NCBI RefSeq assembly: GCF_002994745.2
Contig: NC_037093.1
Location: 12,008,400-12,072,399 of the forward strand
DNA from: Rosa chinensis
Taxonomy: Eukaryota > Streptophyta > Magnoliopsida > Rosales > Rosaceae
DNA length: 64,000 nucleotides
Reading direction: 5' to 3'
Below, piece after piece: positions 23,299-34,573 of this stretch (positions within the stretch are counted from its first letter, which is position 1; every line of letters begins with the position of its first letter). The position numbers and the translations under genes are program-made. The notes beneath the pieces were generated by a model that was not told where the DNA came from, made no database searches, and saw only the letters and a program-made list of their open reading frames with translations.

Positions 23299-26200
23299 TC
23301 AAGTTGGCGCATACACATCAACCATGCCCAACTTGCTTAGTGAGTCATAGAACGCCTTCCTGGAGACTCCTTTGGTAAGTACATCTGCAAGTTGCTCTTC
23401 AGTCGGAACAAAAGGAAAGCTGATAATTTTGGCATCTAGCTTCTCCTTTATAAAGTGACGATCAACCTCCACATGCTTAGTACGATCATGTTGTACTGGA
23501 TTCTGTGATATGTCAATGGCTGCCTTGTTGTCACAATACAACTGCATAGTACTTTTGAGTTTGAAACCCAGATCACGTAACAGATTTCTCAGCCACAGCA
23601 ATTCACACACTCCGTGAGCCATACCTCTATACTCAGCCTCAGCACTAGAACGTGCCACAACTTTCTGTTTCTTACTCTTCCATGTAACTAAATTACCTCC
23701 CACAAATGTAAAGTAACCAGATGTTGACCTCCTGTCTGTAATATTTCCAGCCCAATCTGCATCTGTGAAGCCACAAACCTCAAGAATATTGTTGTGTTTA
23801 GAAAACAATACTCCCCTTCCTGGAGCTGACTTTAAGTATTTTAAAATCCGCATAATAGCATCCATGTGACTCTCACTCGGATTATGCATGAACTGACTCA
23901 CCACACTTACTGCATATGCAACATCTGGTCTAGTATGGGCTAAATAAATCAAGCGCCCAACTAACCTCTGATAGCGAGCTCGATCAGTAGGTACCTGATC
24001 TGGATACTCAGCCAAACAATGGTTCTGCTCAATAGGAGTATCAACCGGTCTACAATCCAACAAACCTGTCTCTGTCAACAAGTCAAGAACGTACTTCCTC
24101 TGGCACAGATAGATTCCTTCTCTCCCCCTGGCTACCTCAATCCCTAAGAAGTACTTAAGTTCACCCAAGTCCTTCATCTCAAACTCAGAGGCTAGCTGTC
24201 TCTGTAGTCTATCCATCTCAACAGTATCATTGCCAGTAATTACCATATCATCCACATAAATAATTAGAGCTGTTACCTTCCCTTGTTGATGCTTGAGGAA
24301 CAAGGTATGGTCGGAGTTGCTCTGTCTGTAACCAACCTTCCGCATGAATTGTGAAAATCTTCCAAACCAAGCACGAGGTGACTGTTTGAGACCATACAGA
24401 GATTTTCTCAATCTGCAGACAAAATCACCAGGAGAAGCAACTACATACCCAGGTGGAAGGTTCATGTACACTTCCTCGGCTAACTCTCCATGAAGAAACG
24501 CATTCTTGACATCAAACTGTCGGAGAGGCCAGTTTAAACTAGCAGCAAATGAGAGCAGAACCCGAATAGTGTTCATCTTGGCAACAGGAGCAAATGTTTC
24601 ATCATAGTCTATACCATACGTCTGAGTAAACCCCTTTGCCACAAGGCGTGCTTTGTACCGATTCACTGATCCATCTGCATTATGCTTCACAGTAAACACC
24701 CAACGACAACCTACAGCCTTCTTGCCTTGTGGTGGAGGCACAAGTTGCCAAGTATTGTTCTTCTGCAACGCCTCCATCTCTTCCTCCATTGCCTTCCTCC
24801 ACTCTGGATCCCCCAACGCATCCTGCACTTTGTTAGGTACTGACACAGCAGATATTTGATTCACAAATGATTCATATGACTTAGACAACCTCCTGGTGGA
24901 CATATAATTGGCTACTGGGTATTTTGATTTGGCAGTAAGAGTAGGTTCATATCTTTTGGCTGATTGACCCCGAGTTGTCCTATTTGGTAACACATATTGC
25001 TCAATATTAGACTCACTACTACTAGTACTAGTGGGTGGACATACCTCAAATGAGTGATCTTCAGAACCAGGAAGCTGTGGATCAGGGGTAGAAGCGATGG
25101 CAGGAGGGGCAGTTGCGTCTTCAGCTTCATTTTCAGCCATAGAAACTGGTGTGTGGATGTTTGGAGCTACTGCTTCAAGAGGTGGCGAGCTGATGGTCTC
25201 ATCTAGATCTGTCAAAATACCTCCTGCCTGTGTGACTTCTTCTTCTCCTCTTTCTGATTCCTCCCCCTCTCCATGATACAGTTCTTCAAAATATGAATTC
25301 TCCCCCTGAAGAGCTGTATCTGAAGATGAAAATAACTCATGTCCTCAAAGAAGGTAACATCCATAGTGACATAGTATTTCCTGGATGGGGAATGATAGCA
25401 CTTGTACCCTTTCTGATAGCCTCCGTAACCAACAAACACACACTTAAGTGCCCGGACATCCAACTTAGACCGTTGGTTTTTAGGGATATGGACAAAAGCA
25501 ACACAACCAAAGACACGAGCTGGAAGATTATGAAATGAAGGTAGGGAGACATGAGATGCAAGAACCTCAAATGGAATTTTTCCCTGAAGGACACTAGATG
25601 GAAGACGATTGATAAGATGGGAGGAAGCATGTACGGCATCGCCCCAAAGATACTTAGGCATATGAGCACTAAAGAGGAGGGCACGAGCCATATCAAGTAA
25701 ATGACGGTTTTTCCTTTCAGACACGCCATTTTGTTCTGGTGTTTGTGGACATGTAGTTTGGTGAACAATCCCATGAGTTTTAAAAAACTCTTGGAAAACA
25801 TGATTAACATATTCTCCCCATTGTCAGAACGAAGGACTTTAATGGTGCTATGGTATTGTGTTTGAACAAGAGTGCGAAAGGTTTGAAAAGCTGGAAATAC
25901 TTCATCTTTGGTTTTAAGAAGAGCAACCCACGACAATCTCGTACAATCATCAATAAACAACACAAAGTATCTCATACCCGATACAGTGGGTTCTCTAGAA
26001 GGTCCCCAAACATCAGAATGAATCAACTCAAAATGAGTAACACTTTTATTAGAAATACTAGGAGAATAACTAGCACGATGACTCTTTGCCAAAACACATG
26101 TTTCACAATGTAAAATAGACTCATCCACACCAATAAACAAGGTAGGCATGGTTTTTCTCATAAGACTAAAAGAGGGATGCCCTAATCGGCGATGCCACAA

Positions 26201-27691
26201 CCAAATTTCACTTAGCTTATCAGAACTCGAAGTCAAAGCGGCGCGGGACTGTGCTCCTGGTTTCTCCCCTGCGTATGTCTGATCCAGATGGAACAACCTG
26301 CCCCTCAGATACCCCCGACCGATTATCTCCCTGGTGAGAAGATCCTGAAAAATCACATACATAGGATAAAAGGTTACGGAGCATTTAGACTCAGTATTCA
26401 ACTGGGGAACAGATATCAAATGGTGAGACAAATCAGGCACATATAACACATTGTGAAGTTCTAAGGTAGGAGTAATACGAACTGACCCTGACCCTAACAC
26501 AGGAAAGGCCTCACCATTGGCATTGGTTACATAGGACACTGGTGGGGAAGACAATTTAGTAAAGTATGATTTGTCATAAGTCATATGATCGGAGGCACCA
26601 GAATCAATAATCCATGTATCAGAACCGACAAAGTTAGAAACCTTTAAAGCCATACCAATTTTACCTCGACCAGCTATAGAGGCTGTAGGAGTAGCTCCAC
26701 CTGCTGTATGATGATCTTGGCTAGTCACTCCATAGAAATCGGGTTCTTGGACCAACTGAACCGCAGCCGCTTTCCCTTTAGGACGATAACCTTGCTTCTT
26801 AGGTTTAAGGTGTGGGTTCAACTTCCAACAAGTTTCCCGAACATGCCCAAGGTCGTTGCAATAAGTACATTGAGGACGAGGGCGGTTGGTGAAGCCTTGT
26901 GAGAAACCTTGCTGATGAAGTGGGGCTGAACTCTGCTGCTGAAGGAAAGGTGCCGGTGACTTGGCCTGAATGGCTAGGCTAGATACTTCAACCTGTGCAT
27001 GTTTGACACTTTCCTGCTGAGACTCATCCTTGCGGATGTATGTAAAAACTGTGGTCAAACTAGGAGGGTCTGTCATTCTGAGCAATTCTCCCTTGGCACT
27101 GCTATGCTTCTCATCAAGCCCTCTCAGGAATACATGAACCCGTTCTAGCTCCTTCTCCTTCTGGTACCACACAAGATCTTCCTGATTCTTGATCTTGCAA
27201 GGACGCTTCTGATCAATCTCCGCCCATACATTCTTCAGCTTGGTGATTTACACAGCTACTGGTTGCCCATTCTGCTGCATACTAGCAGCTTTACACATCA
27301 ATTCATGAACCTGTATAAAATCAGACTCATTGGTATACAGATCCCCCAATGTCTTCCATATTGTTTCAGCAGTCTCACACTCTTCCACCAACTGTAAAAC
27401 ATCTTCAGTCATGGCTTTGAACAGAAGAGCCATCACAGATCCATCATCATCCTCCCACTTAGCATAAGCTTCCACATCTTCCTCACTAGGAACTTTGGTT
27501 GTTCCATTCACATGCCCCATCTTGTGTATGCCACGAAGATGGACAGACATAATCTTTTTCCATGTTCGAAAATTGGTACCATTGAGTTTCGGACCACCAA
27601 AAGAACCACCATCTGAACTTCGAACAGAAACCTCAATCTTTTGGACCTCATTGACCTTAGAACTCGGTCCTTCACTATCATCACCACCCAT
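23299..27691 (-). pseudogene. Copia gag-pol polyprotein with three lesions
   Basis: ATG at 27691. Domain order on the - strand is gag (UBN2-like, about 27600-27050), zinc knuckle CTYCNDLGHVRETC (about 26870-26830), protease WIIDSGASDHMT (about 26610-26575), pre-integrase HRRLGH (about 26190), integrase (..HSDVWGPS..FIDDCTRLSW..), reverse transcriptase (..RWVFTVKHN..YVDDMVITG, about 24720-24235) and RNase H (DADWAG; ARSSAEAEYRG, about 23765-23615), the Ty1/copia order. Lesions: TAA at 27250-27248 within gag, same frame on both sides; a one-base loss near 25815 in the integrase core; a one-base loss near 25330 between integrase and RT. The RT-RNase H frame is otherwise open for over 600 codons. 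The element cannot make its own full polyprotein as read here. Confidence 0.93.
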
Positions 27692-28451
27692 TGCAACAAT
27701 ACAGTAGTAAAATCACACAATATGCAGCGGAATGAAAGAGACAGAAGTGCAATTTATCACAAAATAAGAGAATCCTTTTTTTTTTTTTTTTTTTTTAACC
27801 TGTTGCAGGTTGACCTGTTGCACGGGTTGACTTGTTGCTTGGGCGGCGATCTGGTAATCAAGGGCGATGGTCGGAAAGAGGGCCGGCGTCGGTCTGGTAT
27901 GAGATCAATGGAAGACCGGTCTGGTACGGGTCTGGGCAGATGTCGTAGATGGCTACCGGTCGGAGGGATGACGGAAGCGACAAGGCTCGAGCCTGGGTTT
28001 GTTGCTGCGTCTTTCTAGGTGGAACCTGGTGCGTGGATGAGAACGATGCCGGGAACAAGAACCGGGGCCGGAAACTGGAGGATCGATCGGAGCTACTGCT
28101 AAGATGACCAGACTGGGTTGTTCTGAAGAACCGGGGCCGAAGGGACTGGGCGAAGCAGGCACGGCGTCGATCTGGGCAGCGACGGCGTCGATCTGGGCAG
28201 CGACGGCGTCTCCGGACGCGAAGTCGATCTGGGCAGCAGGGTAGAGAAGAGCGACGCGGCCTGGGCTCGTCCTTGGTTTGACTTGAAGGTCGGTCTCTAA
28301 AAAGAGACGAAGACCAGTCTTGAATTAAAGGTAGAGAACGACAAAAACAACCCTAACAAAGGGGTTTGGTTTTGTATCAATTCCTCGGACTTGAGGAAAA
28401 AATTGGACAACTAAGGAGACAAAGTCCTCTCGGATCTTTGCTCTGATACCA

Positions 28452-28612
28452 AGTCAAATAGGACAAGATAGAGAATGAATTTTCTAATGATATTATTCAT
28501 CTCACAGTGGAGGTATATAAAGAATATTACAGAAATACAACAGGTAAGTACTAACTACCAAATAATTACAATATATTCTATTCCTAACGTTAAGCCATGA
28601 CTCACGCTAACA
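28452..28612 (-). repeat. Copia 5' LTR with adjacent primer-binding site
   Basis: 161-bp LTR. The primer-binding site TGGTATCAGAGC (- strand) abuts it at about 28440-28451, and the right target duplication gtttt is at 28613-28617. Confidence 0.95.
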
Positions 28613-28617
28613 GTTTT

Positions 28618-29770
28618 AGCATTTGGCAATTGGCATATAGTTTTACGATATGACAAGAATAGTGAAAAGAAGAAACACGCCCACACCCAGCGTCGCAAAG
28701 TTTCAAGTTCCTCTTTGCCACTTACTCGAGTATAAAATGTAGTTAATGACATAGCATGCTTCTTGCTCCTGGATTCGTATTTGCAGTCTTTTTTTAGTTT
28801 TTTTTTCTTGTATGAAATTAATGTTATTTACATTCAAGTAGGAACATGATAAGAAAAAGATTGACATCACTTCTGTTCGAAAATGTCTAGCTAGTCCTAT
28901 TGTGCTAAGGAGAAGAACAAACTTTTTAGTCATGTCTGCCATTTACTTAGTATGAGATCATTGGATTGATGGATTCTACATGACTAGATGATGAAGAGTC
29001 TTGACGCATAAAATTAGAGCCAGAGTCAATCCCCAACTAGACAACGAAAAGCAACACATGATTCAACCCTCATCTTAAATTAGAATTAGATGTTAAATTT
29101 TATCCTCTCTCATTGAAAAAATAGAATTAGATGTTAAATTGAAACATTCAATCTGATTGGAGAGAATATCTATGATACATTAATATATCAATACATCATG
29201 CATACTATTTTAGTATTTTCAAATAGAAGTATATTGACTCTATGTATTGGTATACTACCTTGATTTGATCTTGAACTAGTGTACTTTTATATTGGTACAT
29301 TAATGTAATGTAGACGAATCCCAATCGGTAAATAAATTGAACTAGACCAGAAGAGTAAGAAGAATCGACAAGGCAAATCAATGCTTGTTTAAGTAAAACT
29401 TAATTTAGAGAGAAAAGATGATACCTAATTAGATTATCACGAGTACATATTGAATTCAGCACTTGAACAACAACACTCTTTAATTCTTTATGTAGATTTA
29501 TAACTACTTTCCAATGATATTTTTTAGTAGAAACGATAATTTTTTTTTCACCCCACCTATGTTAATAAGATATGAACATATTACCTCTATAATGTTGATT
29601 ATTCTAGATAACTAACCGATTATAACTCACAATGGTATTTAAAAATGTGAACTGAGCTCATTTAATAATAGTTCGAAATTAAGTTAATAATCAACTCAAA
29701 GCAGAGCACCACCAACCACTGAGATAACTTTACCTTGGGCTATTTAATACCATTAGATTAATGGAGTAAA
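28618..29770. other. Intergenic between copia and B3 copy B
   Basis: AT-rich spacer without a supported gene. It continues the sequence that lay downstream of the truncated B3 copy before the copia insertion. Confidence 0.5.
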
Positions 29771-29774
29771 GTTG

Positions 29775-29812
29775 ACACGACACGACACGACACGACACGA
29801 CACGACGCGACG
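29775..29812. repeat. (CACGA)n pentanucleotide satellite
   Basis: Six or more perfect CACGA units followed by degenerate ones (cgcga, acacga), about 165 bp before the start codon of B3 copy B. Confidence 0.9.
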
Positions 29813-29848
29813 AACACGATTAGACAATGGGTTAAAAGTTGGGTAACT

Positions 29849-29900
29849 ATACCCCTATTAATTTCGACAACCGGCTCCCATTTTAGGCAAAGTTTTTAGT
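29849..29900 (+). promoter_or_regulatory. Shared promoter block, B3 copy B
   Basis: The phrases cccctatta, ggctcc and attttaggcaaa align with the region 80-220 bp before the start codon in copy E (51690-51740). Its retention between paralogues suggests a proximal promoter or 5' leader element. Function is inferred only from similarity. Confidence 0.45.
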
Positions 29901-29976
29901 CCCCTTGTGTGTCTCCCTTGCAATCTTTCTCTATTTTACAGTACACTATTCAAGCTCAGAGTCCTTAAGAGAACCC

Positions 29977-32829
29977 ATGGCTATTGTAAAAGAACAGAAA
30001 CAGAGCTCCAAGGTAAATGCTCTGTCTCTCTACTCTCTATCTCTACTTACGTTTTAGGCATGTGTATGGGTTTTCTTGTTAACAGAGCAAGTAAGTAAGT
30101 AAATGAATGGTTAACTGTAGGGTTTTGCTTTGCAGAATAAGAGGGCAAGATCATCAAACAATGAAGAAAAGCACACGATTAGAACCAATGTGAGAGAATT
30201 ACGCTCTGTTTTTCCTCTGTTTCTTTCCCCCCAATGTATTACTTGTTTCTTTTCAGTTTCTTTTGCTCTTCTCCCCAATTGTGAAATACACAAAGGCATG
30301 GCAGCGTGAATGTAAAAAACTTTGAATCTTTCTAAATTTGAACAGAGGATAGAGTGCCCTTCCATTAAGGGATCCATTTTCTTGGCCATATTCAGGGATC
30401 TCTTGTGGAGTTGTGAGACCCATTTTTTTATTACATATGGGTATCCCTTTCAGTTTTTAGATCTCCATGAGGCAAGAGTAGATCAATTGATGATCGTTAA
30501 TGTGTTCATAATTTTGATTTATCATTACAAAAATGAACAGTCGAGGTTGGACAGATTTAGTTCGTTCAATAATTTGATCTAGTTCGGTTCCTTAACAATT
30601 ATCAATTTAGTTGAAAATTTACAGAGTTGATATACTCATGAAGACTTAAAAAGTAAAAACTGAATGGTCGAGATACCTATGTGACCAAGAAGTTGGTCTA
30701 ATAAGTGATTCCTTAAAATTGTTAGAAAAGAGATCTCTCACTGAAAGGACCCTGCTTTTGTATAAATGTGCTTTACTAGGTAACATTTAGTTGTTGAACA
30801 AATGCTTGCCTTTTATAGCAACCATAGACTTCTTGCAAATCACGGGTTTTGATCTGTATGTTCATTGTTTGTAAATTCCAAAATATGTAAGAAAATGGGA
30901 GACCTTATTCCACATTATGGGGTCCAAAACTGTATATTTGATCCTTAAAGATAACCCAAGTGGAAATCGTTGCGATGAACTTGCCAGGAGTACCTGATTA
31001 CCTTCTACCTTCAGTGTTTGTTGATGGTAGTTTCTTTTCTTCACAAATCGATTCAAGCTTTCAAGCTGAATTAACTGAATTTTTATACAAATTCTGAAAT
31101 ACAGGTGATCAATGTTGATTCAGTGAAGTCTGATAGGTCAGTCATTTAATTAAATTACATTCTGTTTTTCCTAAGTCATATTATGCCAGCAAGTAACAAT
31201 AACAATTGATCATCAATCTTTTACCAACAGTAGCAAACAAAAGAAATTTAAGAGAGCCACAGAAGAAAGTTTATATGAGACTTCTGAAGCTCAGTTTTCT
31301 GTTCTCGAAAGAGCAAATGAGGTTGCAGCAAACCTAGATCCTCAGTTTCCTAGCATGGTCAAAGTTATGTTGCCATCACATGTCTCAGGAGGATTCTGGC
31401 TTGTAAGTTGGACTCACGCTGTTAACAGTATTACATGGAGGCTAGGGAAGGACTAGTATGATGATACATTTTATGTGCTTAACTTTTGGTTGGCAGGGTC
31501 TTTCTAAAACATTCTGCATTAAGCATTTGCCAAAGCAAGACACAATGTTTGTTTTAGAAGATGAAAATGGCAAGAAGTTCGAAACGAAGTATCTTGTTGA
31601 AAAGATAGGACTGAGTGGTGGATGGAGAGGGTTTTCAATTGCTCACAAGTTGCTGGCTGGAGATGTCTTAGTTTTTCATCTAGTCACAGAATCTAAGTTC
31701 AAGGTAAATAATTTATCCTTATTCAATTGTTTGTTTGTTTGTTTGCATGGGGATTTCAAGAAAAAGAATAAGTTTATTTCTCCCTAGTAAAGCTTCTTCA
31801 TGGACTGAGACTGAGCTGTTGCTTTTGGGCTGCTGAGCATAGATTAGATATATATTTTACTTCTCTAAGATACTACTTCTGAATGCATATGAACTCTGAA
31901 ATGATATGCCGCCTACATTCTAGGTTTATGTTATTAGATCAAATGGCTTAGGTGAAGTGGAATGCGCTCTTGGCCTTGTCCAATTAGATGCTGACATTCG
32001 ACCAGTAGATTCTGGTAAGTTGTTTTAACATCACTAAGTTTTTCATAAATGGCCTCACATGTAGAAATTTTATTTGCTTTTATCCCTACATCAGTTACAT
32101 AATTTGATTCATGCAGCAGATACTAATGCATGTGAAAGGGCAGAAAATGAGAATAGGGAACCTAAATCAGTGGAAAATCCTGATGGAGTTATTCAAAGGA
32201 ACAAAACCGCAGCCTGTAATAGTAAACGTGGTATAGTGTCAGATCTGTTTGAAGATGACACTGAAGATGCTAGTTGTGAAGTTTTGGAAGGAATCAAGCT
32301 TTCAGAGTCTATTGTCCCTTTTGATGAAGTGTGCGGCATTGAGAACTTCAATGTCATCTACAATGGTTTAATCATAAATCCCCTGTTTCCGAAACCCCTT
32401 CTGACCAAGTACTATGAGCTCTGCTGCAGTCAAAACTCTTTCCTTCATGAGCACCTTCTTGAGGGTCTTAACTACAAACTGGTAGCTGGAATAATTTCCG
32501 AAACAACCAATATTGCAGATGCCATTAAAGCCTGCAAGATCACTACCTTGGAGAGTAGTTTCTCAACTTGGGATAAGACTTTGCAAGCCGGCGAGATGTT
32601 AGGCATGAATGTCAGCTTCCTGCGTGAGCAACTTGAACAGCTTGCGAGTCTTGCTTCAAAATTAAAAACGTGTGAAGAGGCTAGACTGGAAAGGGAGCAA
32701 GAAGAACAAGAGATGAGAACCAGGTTGGCAAAGCTTTTAGAAGTAAAAGAGAAGAAGGATAGGCTACAGTCTCGAATTTCAGTGAAGCTTATGTCCAGGT
32801 TCAAAGAAGTAATCGATGCTCCTTGGTAA
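29977..32829 (+). CDS. B3 domain-containing DNA-binding protein, array copy B
   Basis: Seven exons: 29977-30012, 30136-30189, 31105-31136, 31231-31402, 31497-31703, 31924-32014 and 32117-32829; all junctions GT-AG; 1305 nt, 434 residues. The start MAIVKEQKQSSK matches copy E. Residues about 85-190 form one B3 domain (FPSMVKVMLPSHVSGGFWL, FCIKHLPKQDTMFVLEDENG, GLSGGWRGFSIAHKLLAGD). B3 domains are plant DNA-binding folds, so a nuclear transcriptional role is likely but no target can be read. A lysine/arginine-rich stretch (KKFKR) before the domain could serve nuclear import. The C-terminal 200 residues carry a family-specific block (KYYELCCSQNSFLHEHLLEGLN, LGMNV.FLR) and a charged probable coiled coil ending in DAPW. 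It resembles proteins named 'B3 domain-containing protein Os01g0234100-like'. Confidence 0.92.
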
Positions 32830-33400
32830 TGGCATACTTAATTATCTCTTGTTCCTTTTCAGTTTTTAGGGTACCTAGCTCAGGCTTTATAGTTCCACAA
32901 CCAGATATGCGTGAGAGATAGATGATGATGCTTATGAAACGTGTTGTGTTTTGGTACAGTTACACGCACATCAATCGACAATCTAGTTATATTGTATTAT
33001 GTACAGCAGCACTGTAGTTATCCTTCGCTGTGGTTTTTGACTACATGATATATAGAGGTTATGCATCAAGCAGGGAGCATCATTGTACTTTCTGGTTCTG
33101 TTTCCCTCTAGGAATTTAATGAATCTTTGCCATCTGCTAATTTGCTCAGGTATGCAAAGTTGGAGATGTGTGGCAGAGCATTGGGACTCTCGGCTGAAGA
33201 GTTGTCAACTATAACATGAACGATAAACATAGATGACCCTCAAGTAGACATAAATGACCGACACTTTGGCTAAACATGTTTTAGTGGGATTGTTGCTAAA
33301 AAAGATAGCCCACTACAAGATTCTCTTTCTAAAGGAGTTGTTAGTAACGATGGATCCCACATTAGAAAAGTGACAAAAGAAATTTTGACTTATAAGTAGT
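32830..33400. other. Downstream region of B3 copy B, no gene
   Basis: Probable 3' untranslated region (to about 33120), then spacer. Nothing else recognised. Confidence 0.5.
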
Positions 33401-33790
33401 TGACTCACACCCAATTGAGGTTTTTTGTGTTAAAATTCAACATTAAATGAGTAAGTTGAGATAATATCGATACAATAGTAAGCCACGAGCCACGCTTGTT
33501 GTTTAATATGGTATTAGAGCTGGTTACTTGATTGATTAAGTCTCCATTGTGGGACTTTTGTCTTAATTCCGATGTGGGAACTGAATTGTTAATTGATTAG
33601 AGAATGTGTAATTTGTGCCCCAATTTTTAGTATGTAAATTGGATTGAGCTTAGAGCTAGGTTGCACGTGAGGAGGCGTGGGTGGCTCACACCCAATTGAC
33701 TAATTGTACTGAGATCTTTTGTGTTGTGGTTAAGTTAGGACAATATCGGTACACAATGGTAGGCTGAAAGCCACGTTTGTCACTGTTTAA
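33401..33790 (+). mobile_element. TRIM (miniature LTR retrotransposon)
   Basis: Two direct repeats, 33401-33507 and 33682-33790, both start TG[A/G]CTCACACCCAATTGA and contain acaatatcg/gata..tac, ggtag/agtaag and gccacg..tgt..tgtttaa. The first is followed at once by TGGTATTAGAGC, one base off the initiator tRNA-Met primer site. The second is preceded by a purine-rich tract, GAGGAGGCGTGGG. Between them are only about 170 bp without coding potential. That is the layout of a TRIM. The LTRs have clearly diverged, so it is old. Confidence 0.8.
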
Positions 33791-34030
33791 GAGGTATGTG
33801 GAGGTTTCTAGTCTCAATTTTTTTTTTTTTGGGGTTTGGGACAAAAAATAACCCTCTTTACACTGATCTTCCAATGTTATCTCATTCTTTCAAAATTTTT
33901 TAGAGTTAAGAGTTGAACTTATGACCTTTTTAAAAATTTATGTCACTAAATCAAAATGGTGGTAATTGTGGAGATATTTTGGTTTTGAAAATGAAAACTC
34001 AGGTTTGTACAATAAAATAAAGAAGAAATA

Positions 34031-34253
34031 AAATCAATGTTATTGGTCTAGTGGAAGCATGCTAGACTGTAAGTGGGGCGGACGCTGCAGCCCTTAGAGA
34101 TGGGCCCTAGTGGAAGCATGCTAGGCTGTAAGGAGGTCCCTAGTTTGAACTCCAACTTGTAAAAAACATCCCTTAGAGATGGGCCATACCCAAATTGCTT
34201 CAGACCCGTGAGTGATAGCTCACTTGGCCACTATTTTAAATAGCACCAAAAGT
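34031..34253 (+). mobile_element. tRNA-derived SINE with internal duplication
   Basis: It is flanked by a 17-bp near-perfect direct repeat (aaaataaagaagaaata at 34014-34030; one mismatch at 34254-34270). Inside, TGGTCTAGTGG (A-box-like) and, about 90 bp on, AGTTTGAACTCC (B-box-like) mark a pol III promoter. The segments agtggaagcatgctag and cccttagagatgggcc each occur twice, so the head or body has been duplicated. Confidence 0.7.
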
Positions 34254-34476
34254 AAAATAAAGGAGAAATAAGTAATATTAAAACAATAAACCCATACTAT
34301 TTCTAATGCCTGAAGAGCCCCTACTATTTTGACAAGCTTGAAGCCTTTGGTGTTTTGTCTCAAATTTGAACCTGAGAGTCTTTCCAACTTTCTAGTTATA
34401 TCAAGGCTCTATAATCAAACTCTTTCCATCACAGAAATATAAATCTCGAAATTGGATTCGCCTCTTGAGAGAGTTC

Positions 34477-34531
34477 ATGGCAGTTGTTGAAGAACACAAA
34501 GAGAGCTCATCTTGCCCACAGCCCAAGGTTT

Positions 34532-34573
<42 letters not shown>

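Larger units (their letters stand above)
23131..28612 (-). mobile_element. Full-length Ty1/copia LTR retrotransposon
   Basis: A 5482-bp element transcribed on the - strand. LTRs at 23131-23291 and 28452-28612 are 161 bp each; comparing base by base I find no difference. The - strand LTR begins TGTTAGCG. Next to the right (5') LTR is TGGTATCAGAGC, the initiator tRNA-Met primer site usual in copia. Beside the left (3') LTR is a GAGGGGGAG polypurine tract. A 5-bp duplication (gtttt) flanks it. The untranslated leader (27692-28451) is GC-rich, with a short tandem repeat near 28157-28215. It is inserted just after the truncated B3 copy. Confidence 0.97.

Noticed and set aside
27641..28018. 125-codon + strand ORF across the copia gag start and leader
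   Set aside because: It is antisense to gag and runs through a homopolymer into the GC-rich leader. No family resemblance.
34045..34150. Possible true tRNA gene
   Set aside because: A/B-box-like words are present but no cloverleaf forms. The flanking 17-bp duplication shows a SINE.
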